From: Gemmataceae bacterium
GTDB lineage: Bacteria > Planctomycetota > Planctomycetia > Gemmatales > Gemmataceae
Direction: 5' to 3'
DNA length: 6,512 nucleotides
Assembly (NCBI GenBank): GCA_947474875.1
Contig: CANJKY010000226.1
Location: 1-6,512, forward strand
Every line of letters starts with the position of its first letter. The stretch's first letter is position 1. The position numbers and the translations under genes were made by a program. The notes below the pieces were generated by a model. The model did not search any database. It was given only the letters and a program-made list of their open reading frames with translations, and was not told the origin of the DNA. Shown piece by piece: positions 1 through 5,216 of the stretch.

Positions 1-78
1 CTCCCCAGTACACCGGCACCCCGCCCCCGCCAGCGTGACAGCGGCGGCGGCGAGCAACAGCAATCGCCCCATGAGCAT
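1..78 (-). CDS. N-terminus of a probable lipoprotein (partial, runs off left edge)
   Basis: Only the first 26 codons are visible. They read as a lipoprotein-type signal peptide: a start with one Arg, a Leu/Ala-rich core (LLLLAAAAVTLAG) and then GAGC with Cys at residue 21, followed by a second Cys at 23. The window ends at residue 26, so the mature protein and its function are unknown. The export signal suggests attachment to a membrane outside the cytoplasm. Two ATG codons lie close together, at 78 and 72. A run of six G on the coding strand (79-84) touches the first but sits six bases ahead of the second, so 72 is the better start if that run is the ribosome site. The outer start is given here. 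The gene follows the permease in the same direction, but a TTGACA element in the gap suggests its own promoter. The residues before the Cys are not the classic LAGC or LSGC, so the lipoprotein call is moderate. Confidence 0.6.
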   Translation of the reverse strand, partial: MLMGRLLLLAAAAVTLAGAGCRCTGE

Positions 79-117
79 CCCCCCAACGCGAATCGGTTCC
101 CCCCCAAAAATCGGCGG

Positions 118-146
118 GAGATACCGTCGGGGGCGGGGGGTGTCAA
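118..146 (-). promoter_or_regulatory. Putative sigma70-type promoter for the partial lipoprotein gene
   Basis: On the minus strand a perfect -35 hexamer TTGACA (141-146) is followed by exactly 17 bases and then TATCTC (118-123), which keeps the TAT start of a -10 box but matches it poorly overall. The -35 box begins four bases after the TAA stop of the permease gene and points at the lipoprotein start, about 40 bases from the -10 box. Perfect hexamer, ideal spacing and placement support it; the weak -10 box lowers confidence. Confidence 0.45.
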
Positions 147-150
147 GCAA

Positions 151-1323
151 TTACTGCCACCCGCGGCGGCGGAACAGCCAGCCGGCCAGGGTCATCCACG
201 CCGCGCCCAAAACGAACGCCGCCAGCAGGTTCAGCCAGTGCTTCGGCTCCACCCCGCGGGTCATGGCGGCGTGCAGGATCTTCGGCCCGTGCGTCTCGAT
301 GGCCAACTGCGGCAGCAGCGGCACCCCGCTCTGCGAGCACACGAACAGCAGCAGCGACACGCTCAGCAGGTAGCACATGGACCCCATGAACGCCGCCCGC
401 TGCGTCCGCGCCAGGGTGCTGACGGTCATGCCCACGCCCAGGAACCCGCACGCCAGCGCGAGCAGGGCTAGCCAGAAGAACAGCGTGCCCAGCACCGCCG
501 GGTTGTAGATGCCGGCGAGTGCCGCCGCCAGCCCCAGTCCGGCTACCGGGTAGAACAGGAACTTGGCCGCCACGATCTCGGCCGGCGACGCCGGGGACAG
601 GGCTTGTGCCAGCAGCACCCCCCGCTCCCGCTCCTCGCAGTTGAGCGTGGGCAGCAGGTAGCAGCAGGTGAAGTACAGGGCGAACACCACCAGCGCGGTG
701 GCGACGGCCGAGCGGATGTCGAGCGGCTTCGCCCCCAGCCCGTGCCAGCACACGTTCACCTCCGGCACCTGCGTCGGGGCCTGCTCGTGCAGGCGGTGCA
801 GGATTTCATGCACCGCCCACAGGCTGTAATCCGGCCCGGCTATGAACGGCGGCGCCGCCGCCCGCTCCCGGAACACGTCGGCGGCGGCGCGGAAGAACCA
901 CCGCTCGTACGGGGCCATCGCGCCGGGGTCGCCGGGCGGGTGCCACACGTCGAACGTCAGCCGGCGGCCGTCGCGGTCAGACTCGACCACCCGGATGGCG
1001 GCGGTGCCGGGGGAGTAGGCGAGCGGGCTGGCGAGCAGGTGCGGGGGCACCTCGCGGAACACCACCTGGGCCTTGAGCGCCGGCGGCACGCGGTCCTTCA
1101 GCCCCTTCACGAACGGCGTCTCGGCGGCGTACTCGACGAAGCAGTGGTGGACCCCGCCGACCAGGTCGCCCCCGCCCGAGCCGGCATCCACCTGGGTGGG
1201 GTTGAAGATGGACAGGAGCAGGGCGGCGACGACCAGCAGCCCGGCGAGCGCCAGCCCGCCGCGGTTGGCCAGGTGCCGCCGCACCTCCTTGACGAACAGC
1301 GCCCGGATGATGTGGAACCGCAT
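151..1323 (-). CDS. ABC-2 type transporter permease subunit
   Basis: This is a 390-residue inner-membrane protein that would form the channel half of an ABC exporter; the substrate cannot be told from sequence. A short cytoplasmic N-terminus (VKEVRRHLANRGG) leads into membrane helix 1 (about 22-39). A large, mostly polar region (about 40-205) would then lie outside the cytoplasm, and five further helices follow (about 206-228, 250-272, 276-300, 312-331, 363-384). Between helices 2 and 3 lies EERERGVLLAQALSPASPAEI (about 230-250), which matches the cytoplasmic signature of ABC-2 permeases (E-x-E-R-G, then SP-x-S and a Lys). The protein ends in a basic tail. The frame stays open upstream to about 1482, but ATG 1323 is chosen because the extension would be translated from the intergenic palindrome and because this ATG carries the same upstream motif as the divergent gene's ATG. 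No ATPase partner is in view; it may lie beyond the left edge or elsewhere. Confidence 0.85.
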   Translation of the reverse strand: MRFHIIRALFVKEVRRHLANRGGLALAGLLVVAALLLSIFNPTQVDAGSGGGDLVGGVHHCFVEYAAETPFVKGLKDRVPPALKAQVVFREVPPHLLASPLAYSPGTAAIRVVESDRDGRRLTFDVWHPPGDPGAMAPYERWFFRAAADVFRERAAAPPFIAGPDYSLWAVHEILHRLHEQAPTQVPEVNVCWHGLGAKPLDIRSAVATALVVFALYFTCCYLLPTLNCEERERGVLLAQALSPASPAEIVAAKFLFYPVAGLGLAAALAGIYNPAVLGTLFFWLALLALACGFLGVGMTVSTLARTQRAAFMGSMCYLLSVSLLLFVCSQSGVPLLPQLAIETHGPKILHAAMTRGVEPKHWLNLLAAFVLGAAWMTLAGWLFRRRGWQ

Positions 1324-1339
1324 GGGGGGAGTGTAGAAC
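1324..1339 (-). promoter_or_regulatory. Putative leaderless start signal of the permease gene
   Basis: Read on the minus strand, the permease ATG is preceded by GTTCTACACTCCCCCC. TACACT (1330-1335) resembles a -10 box (four of six to TATAAT) and ends six bases before the ATG. Transcription would therefore begin at or next to the start codon, leaving no room for a ribosome-binding site, and none is seen. Its mirror copy precedes the divergent gene, which strengthens the call. No clear -35 box lies at the expected distance. Confidence 0.4.
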
Positions 1340-1362
1340 GTGAGCCGGGGAGAGGGGATCGT

Positions 1363-1423
1363 TCTTCGCCGCGACCTGCGGGAGCGGCCGAGCCACCCCC
1401 GCTCCCGCAGGTCGCGGCGAAGA
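1363..1423. repeat. Long perfect palindrome in the divergent intergenic gap (25-bp arms)
   Basis: Bases 1363-1387 are the exact reverse complement of 1399-1423, around an 11-base centre. The outer end of each arm reads TCTTCGCCGCGA and the inner end GGGAGCGG. The two flanking genes point away from it, so it cannot terminate either of them. If the starts are leaderless, it lies upstream of both -10 boxes and would not be transcribed with them. A protein-binding site, or a copy of a dispersed palindromic repeat, fits better. The palindrome at 3226-3288 has the same outer ends. Confidence 0.8.
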
Positions 1424-1427
1424 CGGG

Positions 1428-1443
1428 GTTCTACAATTCCCCC
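1428..1443 (+). promoter_or_regulatory. Putative leaderless start signal of the zinc-ribbon gene
   Basis: The ATG at 1444 is preceded by GTTCTACAATTCCCCC. TACAAT (1432-1437) matches TATAAT at five of six bases and ends six bases before the ATG, so the transcript would begin at or beside the start codon. No purine-rich ribosome site is present. Over 19 bases including the ATG, 17 are the same as in the signal of the divergent permease gene. No good -35 hexamer is visible; the palindrome arm occupies that region. Confidence 0.45.
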
Positions 1444-2253
1444 ATGACCGACCCCGTCGTCTGCCCGCACTGCCGCGAGCACCTGGACATCCCGGCCGAG
1501 TACCGCGGGCGGGCGGTGCGGTGCGCCAGTTGCCAGAACGTGTTCACCACCCCGCCGCTGCCAGGGACCACCCCGCCACCCCCACCTGAACGCCGGTCCG
1601 ACGCCCCGCCGTGGCAGACCGACTCGCCGTCCCGCCCGCGGCCGCGACTCGACGACGAGTACGACCGCCCGCGGAAGAAGCCGAACGGCGGGGTGTGGGT
1701 GTTGCTGCTGCTCACCACCCTAGTACTGGGCGCCTGCGTCGGCGGGTGTACCGGGGTGGCGGCGTGGCTGTACAACCCGAAGATGCACCCGTTCGCGTCG
1801 GCCGAGGGCAAGTTCAAGGTCGAGTTCCCGGACAACCCGAACCCGGTGACCGGAACGGACGACCAGGGCACGGTGACGGTGAACGGCAGCCGCGAGCAGA
1901 CGCAGGAGCGGTTCGCGGTGAAGGTGTTCGACCTGCCCGCCAAATACCGCGGGCTGCCGCCGGACGAGGCGCTGGAGCAACTGGCCGTGGCCGAACTGAG
2001 GGCGGAGGGCGGGCGGGAGCGGGCGAACAGCGAGGTGGTGAAACACGACGGGTTCCCGGCCTACGACGTGACGGACGTGGACCAGGTGCCCGGGTTCCAG
2101 CGGCGGAACACCCTCGTGCGGTGCGTGCTGGCCGGCAAGCGGGTGTACGCGGTGGTGGCGCAGGGGCCGAACATGCAGCCGCAGGCGTGGTGGGTGCGGA
2201 AGTTCTTCGTGTCGTTCGAGATCACCGACAAGCCGGCGGGGAAGAATAAGTAG
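1444..2253 (+). CDS. Zinc-ribbon, single-pass membrane protein of unknown function
   Basis: This is a 269-residue protein. The N-terminus is a small zinc ribbon of the MJ0042 type: C7-x2-C10, sixteen residues, then C27-x2-C30 (CPHC ... CASC). A proline- and arginine-rich linker follows (about 37-80, with PPPPP at 44-48). One membrane helix spans about 82-108 (GGVWVLLLLTTLVLGACVGG). The C-terminal domain (about 115-262) is rich in predicted beta strands (FKVEFPDNP, FAVKVFDLP, KRVYAVVAQG) and recalls PsbP/DcrB-like folds, though this is only a resemblance. The likely topology is ribbon in the cytoplasm and C-terminal domain outside. This plan is, from general knowledge, common among planctomycete proteins of unknown role. 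The frame is open back to about 604, but that stretch is antisense to the permease and includes the palindrome; ATG 1444 begins exactly where the ribbon family usually starts. The stop codon lies in the hairpin at 2250-2311. Confidence 0.85.
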   Translation: MTDPVVCPHCREHLDIPAEYRGRAVRCASCQNVFTTPPLPGTTPPPPPERRSDAPPWQTDSPSRPRPRLDDEYDRPRKKPNGGVWVLLLLTTLVLGACVGGCTGVAAWLYNPKMHPFASAEGKFKVEFPDNPNPVTGTDDQGTVTVNGSREQTQERFAVKVFDLPAKYRGLPPDEALEQLAVAELRAEGGRERANSEVVKHDGFPAYDVTDVDQVPGFQRRNTLVRCVLAGKRVYAVVAQGPNMQPQAWWVRKFFVSFEITDKPAGKNK

Positions 2254-2311
2254 CCGCGACCCGGCGGGGAGTGTGTCAGGTCGAACGCGCTCCCCGCCGG
2301 GTCGCGGCTAC
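2250..2311. terminator. Bidirectional hairpin between convergent genes (22-bp arms)
   Basis: Bases 2250-2271 are the exact reverse complement of 2290-2311, around an 18-base centre whose edges could extend the stem with G-U pairs. The left arm contains the TAG stop of the zinc-ribbon gene (2251-2253), and the right arm ends four bases from the TAA of the histidine kinase (2315-2317). Placement between convergent ends supports a shared terminator. Neither side has the T-run of an intrinsic terminator, so it may instead stop polymerase with help or protect 3' ends. Its outer end GTAGCCGCGA resembles those of the other two large palindromes in the window. Confidence 0.65.
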
Positions 2312-2314
2312 GAA

Positions 2315-3085
2315 TTACCCCCGATCCTCCGGCAGGTGCTTCGGCAGCTTCACCGTGAACGTGGACCCCTTGCCGACCACGCTCTCCACCCGGATGCGGC
2401 CGTGGTGGGCCTCGATGATCTGCCGGCACACGCTCAGCCCCAGCCCGGTGCCGCCGCGGCCGTACTCGTCCGGCGCCTTGGTGGTGAAGAACGGCTCGAA
2501 GATCTGCCGCAGGTGCTCCGGGGCGATGCCGGTGCCGGTGTCCGCGATCTTCACCTCCACCGTGTCCCCGGCCGGGTTCTCGCCCACCTCCACCCGCAAC
2601 CGCCCGCCGTTCGGCATCGCCTGCCGGGCGTTGATCACCAGGTTCACCAGGATCTGCTCGATCTGGCCGGGCACCACCACCGCCTTCGGCCGGCCGTGGA
2701 ACTTCTTCTCCAACTGGATGCGGTGCTTGCCCAGGTCCTTCTCCGTCAGCAGCAGCACCTCTTCCACCAGGGGGACGATGTCGGTCGTCTCGCGGGTGAC
2801 GGAGTTGTTGCGGGCGAACCCGAGCATGGTGTGCACGATGGCCGCCGCCCGCTGCCCGCCCTTCAGGATCTTCTCGAACGCCTGCTGCTGCGAGCCGGGG
2901 GACTGCGCCTTCATGCCGATCTTGGCGAAGTTGATGACGGCGGTGAGGATGTTGTTGAACTCGTGCGCCACGCTGGACGCCAGCTCACCCACGCTGCTCA
3001 GCCGCTGGGCCTGGATGAGCTGCTGGCGGAGCAGGTCGGCTTCGCTCGCGGCGGGGGGCGGGAGCAACTCGTGTCCGGTGGTCAT
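2315..3085 (-). CDS. Soluble sensor histidine kinase (HisKA plus HATPase_c)
   Basis: This is a 256-residue two-component kinase core with no membrane helix and no recognisable sensor domain. The dimerisation/phosphoacceptor helix carries the H box SSVAHEFNNILTAV with the predicted phosphorylated His41 followed by Glu42. The ATP-binding domain shows the N box (ILVNLVINARQAM, Asn148 and Asn152), the G1 box DTGTGI (182-187), the F box FEPFFTTK (196-203) and the G2 box GTGLGL (212-217). All key residues are present, so it should be active. The arrangement resembles NtrB-like cytosolic kinases. With only about 25 residues before the H-box helix, any signal would have to come from a partner protein. 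The start is well fixed: an in-frame TGA lies at 3104-3106, and AGGGGA (3095-3100) sits nine bases before the ATG as a plausible ribosome site. No response regulator is in view, so it appears to be an orphan kinase. Confidence 0.93.
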   Translation of the reverse strand: MTTGHELLPPPAASEADLLRQQLIQAQRLSSVGELASSVAHEFNNILTAVINFAKIGMKAQSPGSQQQAFEKILKGGQRAAAIVHTMLGFARNNSVTRETTDIVPLVEEVLLLTEKDLGKHRIQLEKKFHGRPKAVVVPGQIEQILVNLVINARQAMPNGGRLRVEVGENPAGDTVEVKIADTGTGIAPEHLRQIFEPFFTTKAPDEYGRGGTGLGLSVCRQIIEAHHGRIRVESVVGKGSTFTVKLPKHLPEDRG

Positions 3086-3099
3086 GGACTCCGTTCCCC

Positions 3100-3129
3100 T
3101 GGGTCAGCCGCGCGTGGGTCAGTCGGGCG
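3100..3129. repeat. Tandem 15-bp repeat upstream of the histidine kinase
   Basis: Two adjoining 15-base units, 3100-3114 and 3115-3129, are identical at 13 of 15 positions; each begins TGGGTCAG. They lie 15 to 44 bases ahead of the kinase start, where a promoter or leader is expected, so paired binding sites are possible. The overlapping AGGGGA ribosome site limits this reading, and simple slippage duplication would look the same. Confidence 0.5.
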
Positions 3130-3141
3130 GGCACAAGACGT

Positions 3142-3156
3142 ATCGGCCGGGCCGAT
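3142..3156. repeat. 15-bp palindrome upstream of the histidine kinase
   Basis: ATCGGCC and GGCCGAT form perfect 7-base arms around one central base. The element lies about 57 bases before the kinase start codon and could be an operator. In DNA this rich in G+C, short GC palindromes also arise by chance. No convincing -35/-10 pair was found between 3086 and 3225 to anchor it. Confidence 0.35.
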
Positions 3157-3225
3157 TCTGCCACTTCATCCGTTCGCGGCGTTTGTGAAGGGCGGTTCTC
3201 GATACAGATTTGTTGAAGTTGATGC

Positions 3226-3288
3226 TCTTCGCCGCGAGTGATAAGGGGCGGTCGTGCTGTCACCGCCCCTTATCACTCGCGGCGAAGA
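3226..3288. terminator. Long hairpin after the dynamin-like GTPase gene (27-bp arms)
   Basis: Bases 3226-3252 are the exact reverse complement of 3262-3288, around a 9-base centre. The structure begins 22 bases after the TAG of the GTPase gene (3311-3313), a normal place for a terminator on the minus strand. No T-run follows the stem, so intrinsic termination is not assured. The arm ends are TCTTCGCCGCGA (outer) and GGGGCGG (inner), the same or nearly the same as the palindrome at 1363-1423, with a similar GGGG just beyond the right arm. A member of a repeated palindrome family used as a terminator is the likely reading. Confidence 0.65.
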
Positions 3289-3310
3289 CTGGGGCCGGCT
3301 CCCACCTTGC

Positions 3311-5134
3311 CTATTTCCCGTACAGCTCCGCCACGTGGGCCGCCTGCTCCCGCTCGTCCACCCACTCGGCGATCTGTCTCGTCTCCTTCGCCAGCCTCTC
3401 CGCCTGCCGCTTCTCCTCCCGCACCGCCGCCGCCACCTCGTCCGGGATGGGCAGGTACGCCCGCGTCAGCTCGTCCTCCAGCTTCGTCTGCAGCCGCCCG
3501 CGGAACTGCTCGCGGATGGACGCCCACCGCACCGGCAGGAACACCATGATGAGCACATGCACGAACACCAGGGTGGCGAGGGTGGCGTACACCGGCAGCA
3601 ACATCATCGCCAGGCTGGGCGGCTCCAACACGATCAACTGATACAGCACGAGGGCGATGGACCCGAGCAGCACCAGCGTGGGCACGCCGTTGGCGAACAG
3701 GGTGATGCCGCCCCGCACCCACTTCCGCCAGCCGACCGGGTGCGTCACCTCGTTCTCCACTTCGGTAAGCGACTCGATCAGCCCGCGGGTGAACCGCTGC
3801 TCCCAGTCCAGCCGGGTGGTGTCGGTGGTGCGGTCGGACAGCAGCGGCAGCGGGAACCCCCGCTGGTCCGCCTCCACCAGCAGCTTGTTCGCCAGCGCCG
3901 ACAGCCGCTGCGTCAGCACCCGCTCGCCGGCGGTGCGGGAGCAGTTCTGCACGAACTCGGTCAGGTTCCAGTCGTCCGGCGTGTCCACCTTCGACCCGAG
4001 CCGGGGCACGCCGGGCAGTTTGTCCCGCAGGGTGCTGCCGAAGTACTTCATCTTGGTGGTGGCCCGCAGGTAGCCGGCGGTCAGCCCCCAGAAGTTCTGC
4101 TGCCCCCGCACGCTGAAGTGGTGCTCCACCTCTTGCTGGTACGGTTCGAGCGTACTGATGAGCACGTCCGCCTGGGCCGCCGCCTCGTCCGCCAGCACCG
4201 CCTCCCACGCCGTCCGCACCTTCGCCGCCTGCGGCGACAGGTCCGGCGGCTTCACGCCGGCGATCACCGTTTCGGCTTGCGCGATGAGCTGGCCCACCCC
4301 GCGGGCCTTCACCGCCTCGATCTCCAGCCGCGTTAGCCCGGCTTCCAGCCAGTCGCGGAGTTGAGCGAACTGCTCGCCGTCCGGCAGGTTCTTCGGAACG
4401 GCCTCGCCGTTCCGCTCGGCGTCGATCCACAGTTGGGCGGTGGTGCGGAACAACCGGGGGTTCTCGAACCCCTCCGCTTTCAAATCCCGTAGCAAGTCCT
4501 GGTCCGGCCGCAGCCCCTTCTCGGCGTCGACGCACCGGTCCCACTTGTTCAGCACGAACGCGAACGCCCGCCGCTGCCGCTGCTCCTTGAACAGCTCCCA
4601 CCCGAGCTGGTCGTGGTACTTCTCCTGCGAGCCGACGTACAGCACCACGTCCGCCACCGGCAGCAGTTCCTTCAGCTTGTCCCGGTTGGCCAGGTCGTTG
4701 CTGTCCACGTCCGGGGTGTCGACGATCACCTTCTGGATCAGCGGCTCGCGGTCGTGCTGGGCGAACCGGCACAGCCGCAGGGCCGGGTCGAGGCGGTCCG
4801 GCTTGACGGTGTTGTGGAAGTACACCACCGGGTCGCGGGTGGTCGGGCGGGTGAACGACGCCTGGGCGACGGCCGCCCCGGCGAGCGCGTTCATGAGGGT
4901 GGATTTACCGACGCCGGTGCCGCCCATGAGCATGACGACGAGCAGCGGGCGGTCCACGTCGAGCGCGTCGGCTTTCCGCTTCAGGTCGTCGGCCAGCCCC
5001 TCGATCTCGGCCCGCTGGACGAGCGTGACCGGGTAGATGCGGCGGCCGTCCAGCCAGGTGCGGAGCTGCTTCTCAAGCCCCCGCAGCAGCGGGGCCAGGG
5101 TGCGGAGGAACGGCTGCTGCGGGTCGATGGACAT
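3311..5134 (-). CDS. Dynamin-like membrane-anchored GTPase
   Basis: This is a 607-residue protein. After an N-terminal helical region the GTPase domain shows the P-loop GGTGVGKST (71-79), a likely switch-I threonine in RPTTRDP (Thr98/Thr99), a G3 motif DTPDVDS (139-145) and a G4 motif NKWD (196-199). G3 normally reads DxxG; here the Gly position is Asp142. The region from about 260 to 470 looks helical. Two membrane helices close together (about 476-503 and 507-534) form a hairpin, followed by a charged, probably coiled-coil tail (about 565-605). This plan matches bacterial dynamin-like proteins and related membrane GTPases, which use GTP to bind, tether or reshape membranes. The frame is open to GTG 5197, but the extra 21 residues are mostly translated from a 7-bp repeat cluster, so ATG 5134 is preferred. 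Neither start has a clear ribosome site. It lies 82 bases after the upstream GTPase gene and is probably co-transcribed with it. The exact family is uncertain. Confidence 0.85.
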   Translation of the reverse strand: MSIDPQQPFLRTLAPLLRGLEKQLRTWLDGRRIYPVTLVQRAEIEGLADDLKRKADALDVDRPLLVVMLMGGTGVGKSTLMNALAGAAVAQASFTRPTTRDPVVYFHNTVKPDRLDPALRLCRFAQHDREPLIQKVIVDTPDVDSNDLANRDKLKELLPVADVVLYVGSQEKYHDQLGWELFKEQRQRRAFAFVLNKWDRCVDAEKGLRPDQDLLRDLKAEGFENPRLFRTTAQLWIDAERNGEAVPKNLPDGEQFAQLRDWLEAGLTRLEIEAVKARGVGQLIAQAETVIAGVKPPDLSPQAAKVRTAWEAVLADEAAAQADVLISTLEPYQQEVEHHFSVRGQQNFWGLTAGYLRATTKMKYFGSTLRDKLPGVPRLGSKVDTPDDWNLTEFVQNCSRTAGERVLTQRLSALANKLLVEADQRGFPLPLLSDRTTDTTRLDWEQRFTRGLIESLTEVENEVTHPVGWRKWVRGGITLFANGVPTLVLLGSIALVLYQLIVLEPPSLAMMLLPVYATLATLVFVHVLIMVFLPVRWASIREQFRGRLQTKLEDELTRAYLPIPDEVAAAVREEKRQAERLAKETRQIAEWVDEREQAAHVAELYGK

Positions 5135-5140
5135 GAGGAG

Positions 5141-5168
5141 CGGGTATCGGGTTTCGGGTATCGGGTCT
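5141..5168. repeat. Heptamer repeat cluster in the gap between the GTPase genes
   Basis: Four contiguous copies of the 7-mer CGGGTNT fill these 28 bases; equally, this is a 14-mer repeated twice with one difference. The cluster ends six bases before the start codon of the downstream GTPase gene, where a ribosome site would be expected, and supplies none. A related cluster in the opposite orientation lies at 5264-5291. Confidence 0.8.
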
Positions 5169-5216
5169 CGCAGACAGGACGACCGTGAATTCCGCACCCA
5201 GATCGCATCGACAAGA

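Noticed and set aside
604..1443. Plus-strand open frame continuous with the zinc-ribbon gene, giving a possible 549-residue protein.
   Set aside because: It is antisense to a well-supported permease, rich in low-complexity Arg/Gly/Val/His, and crosses the 25-bp-arm palindrome. The zinc-ribbon family naturally begins at 1444.
3157..3180. Possible sigma54 promoter on the minus strand (GTGGCAGAAT) ahead of the histidine kinase.
   Set aside because: The TGGC block is present but no TGC element occurs at the required -12 spacing.
2273..3241. Overlapping plus-strand frames of more than 300 codons opposite the histidine kinase.
   Set aside because: The minus strand carries every histidine-kinase box in one frame, and the plus-strand frames have no recognisable domain and begin in the terminator hairpin.
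4222..4237. Small palindrome (TCGCCGC, two bases, GCGGCGA) resembling the ends of the intergenic palindromes.
   Set aside because: It lies within the GTPase coding sequence, has 7-bp arms only, and is expected from Ala/Arg codon runs in GC-rich DNA.
3254..4336. Long plus-strand open frame of 360 codons opposite the GTPase gene.
   Set aside because: Its translation is dominated by Arg, His, Gln, Leu and Pro and has no domain; this is the usual mirror of a high-GC gene with clear GTPase motifs on the other strand. The other long antisense frames across 4440-6462 were rejected for the same reason.
5141..5168. Possible CRISPR-like or telomere-like array from the heptamer repeats.
   Set aside because: The units are contiguous 7-mers without spacers and only four copies long; no cas genes are nearby.
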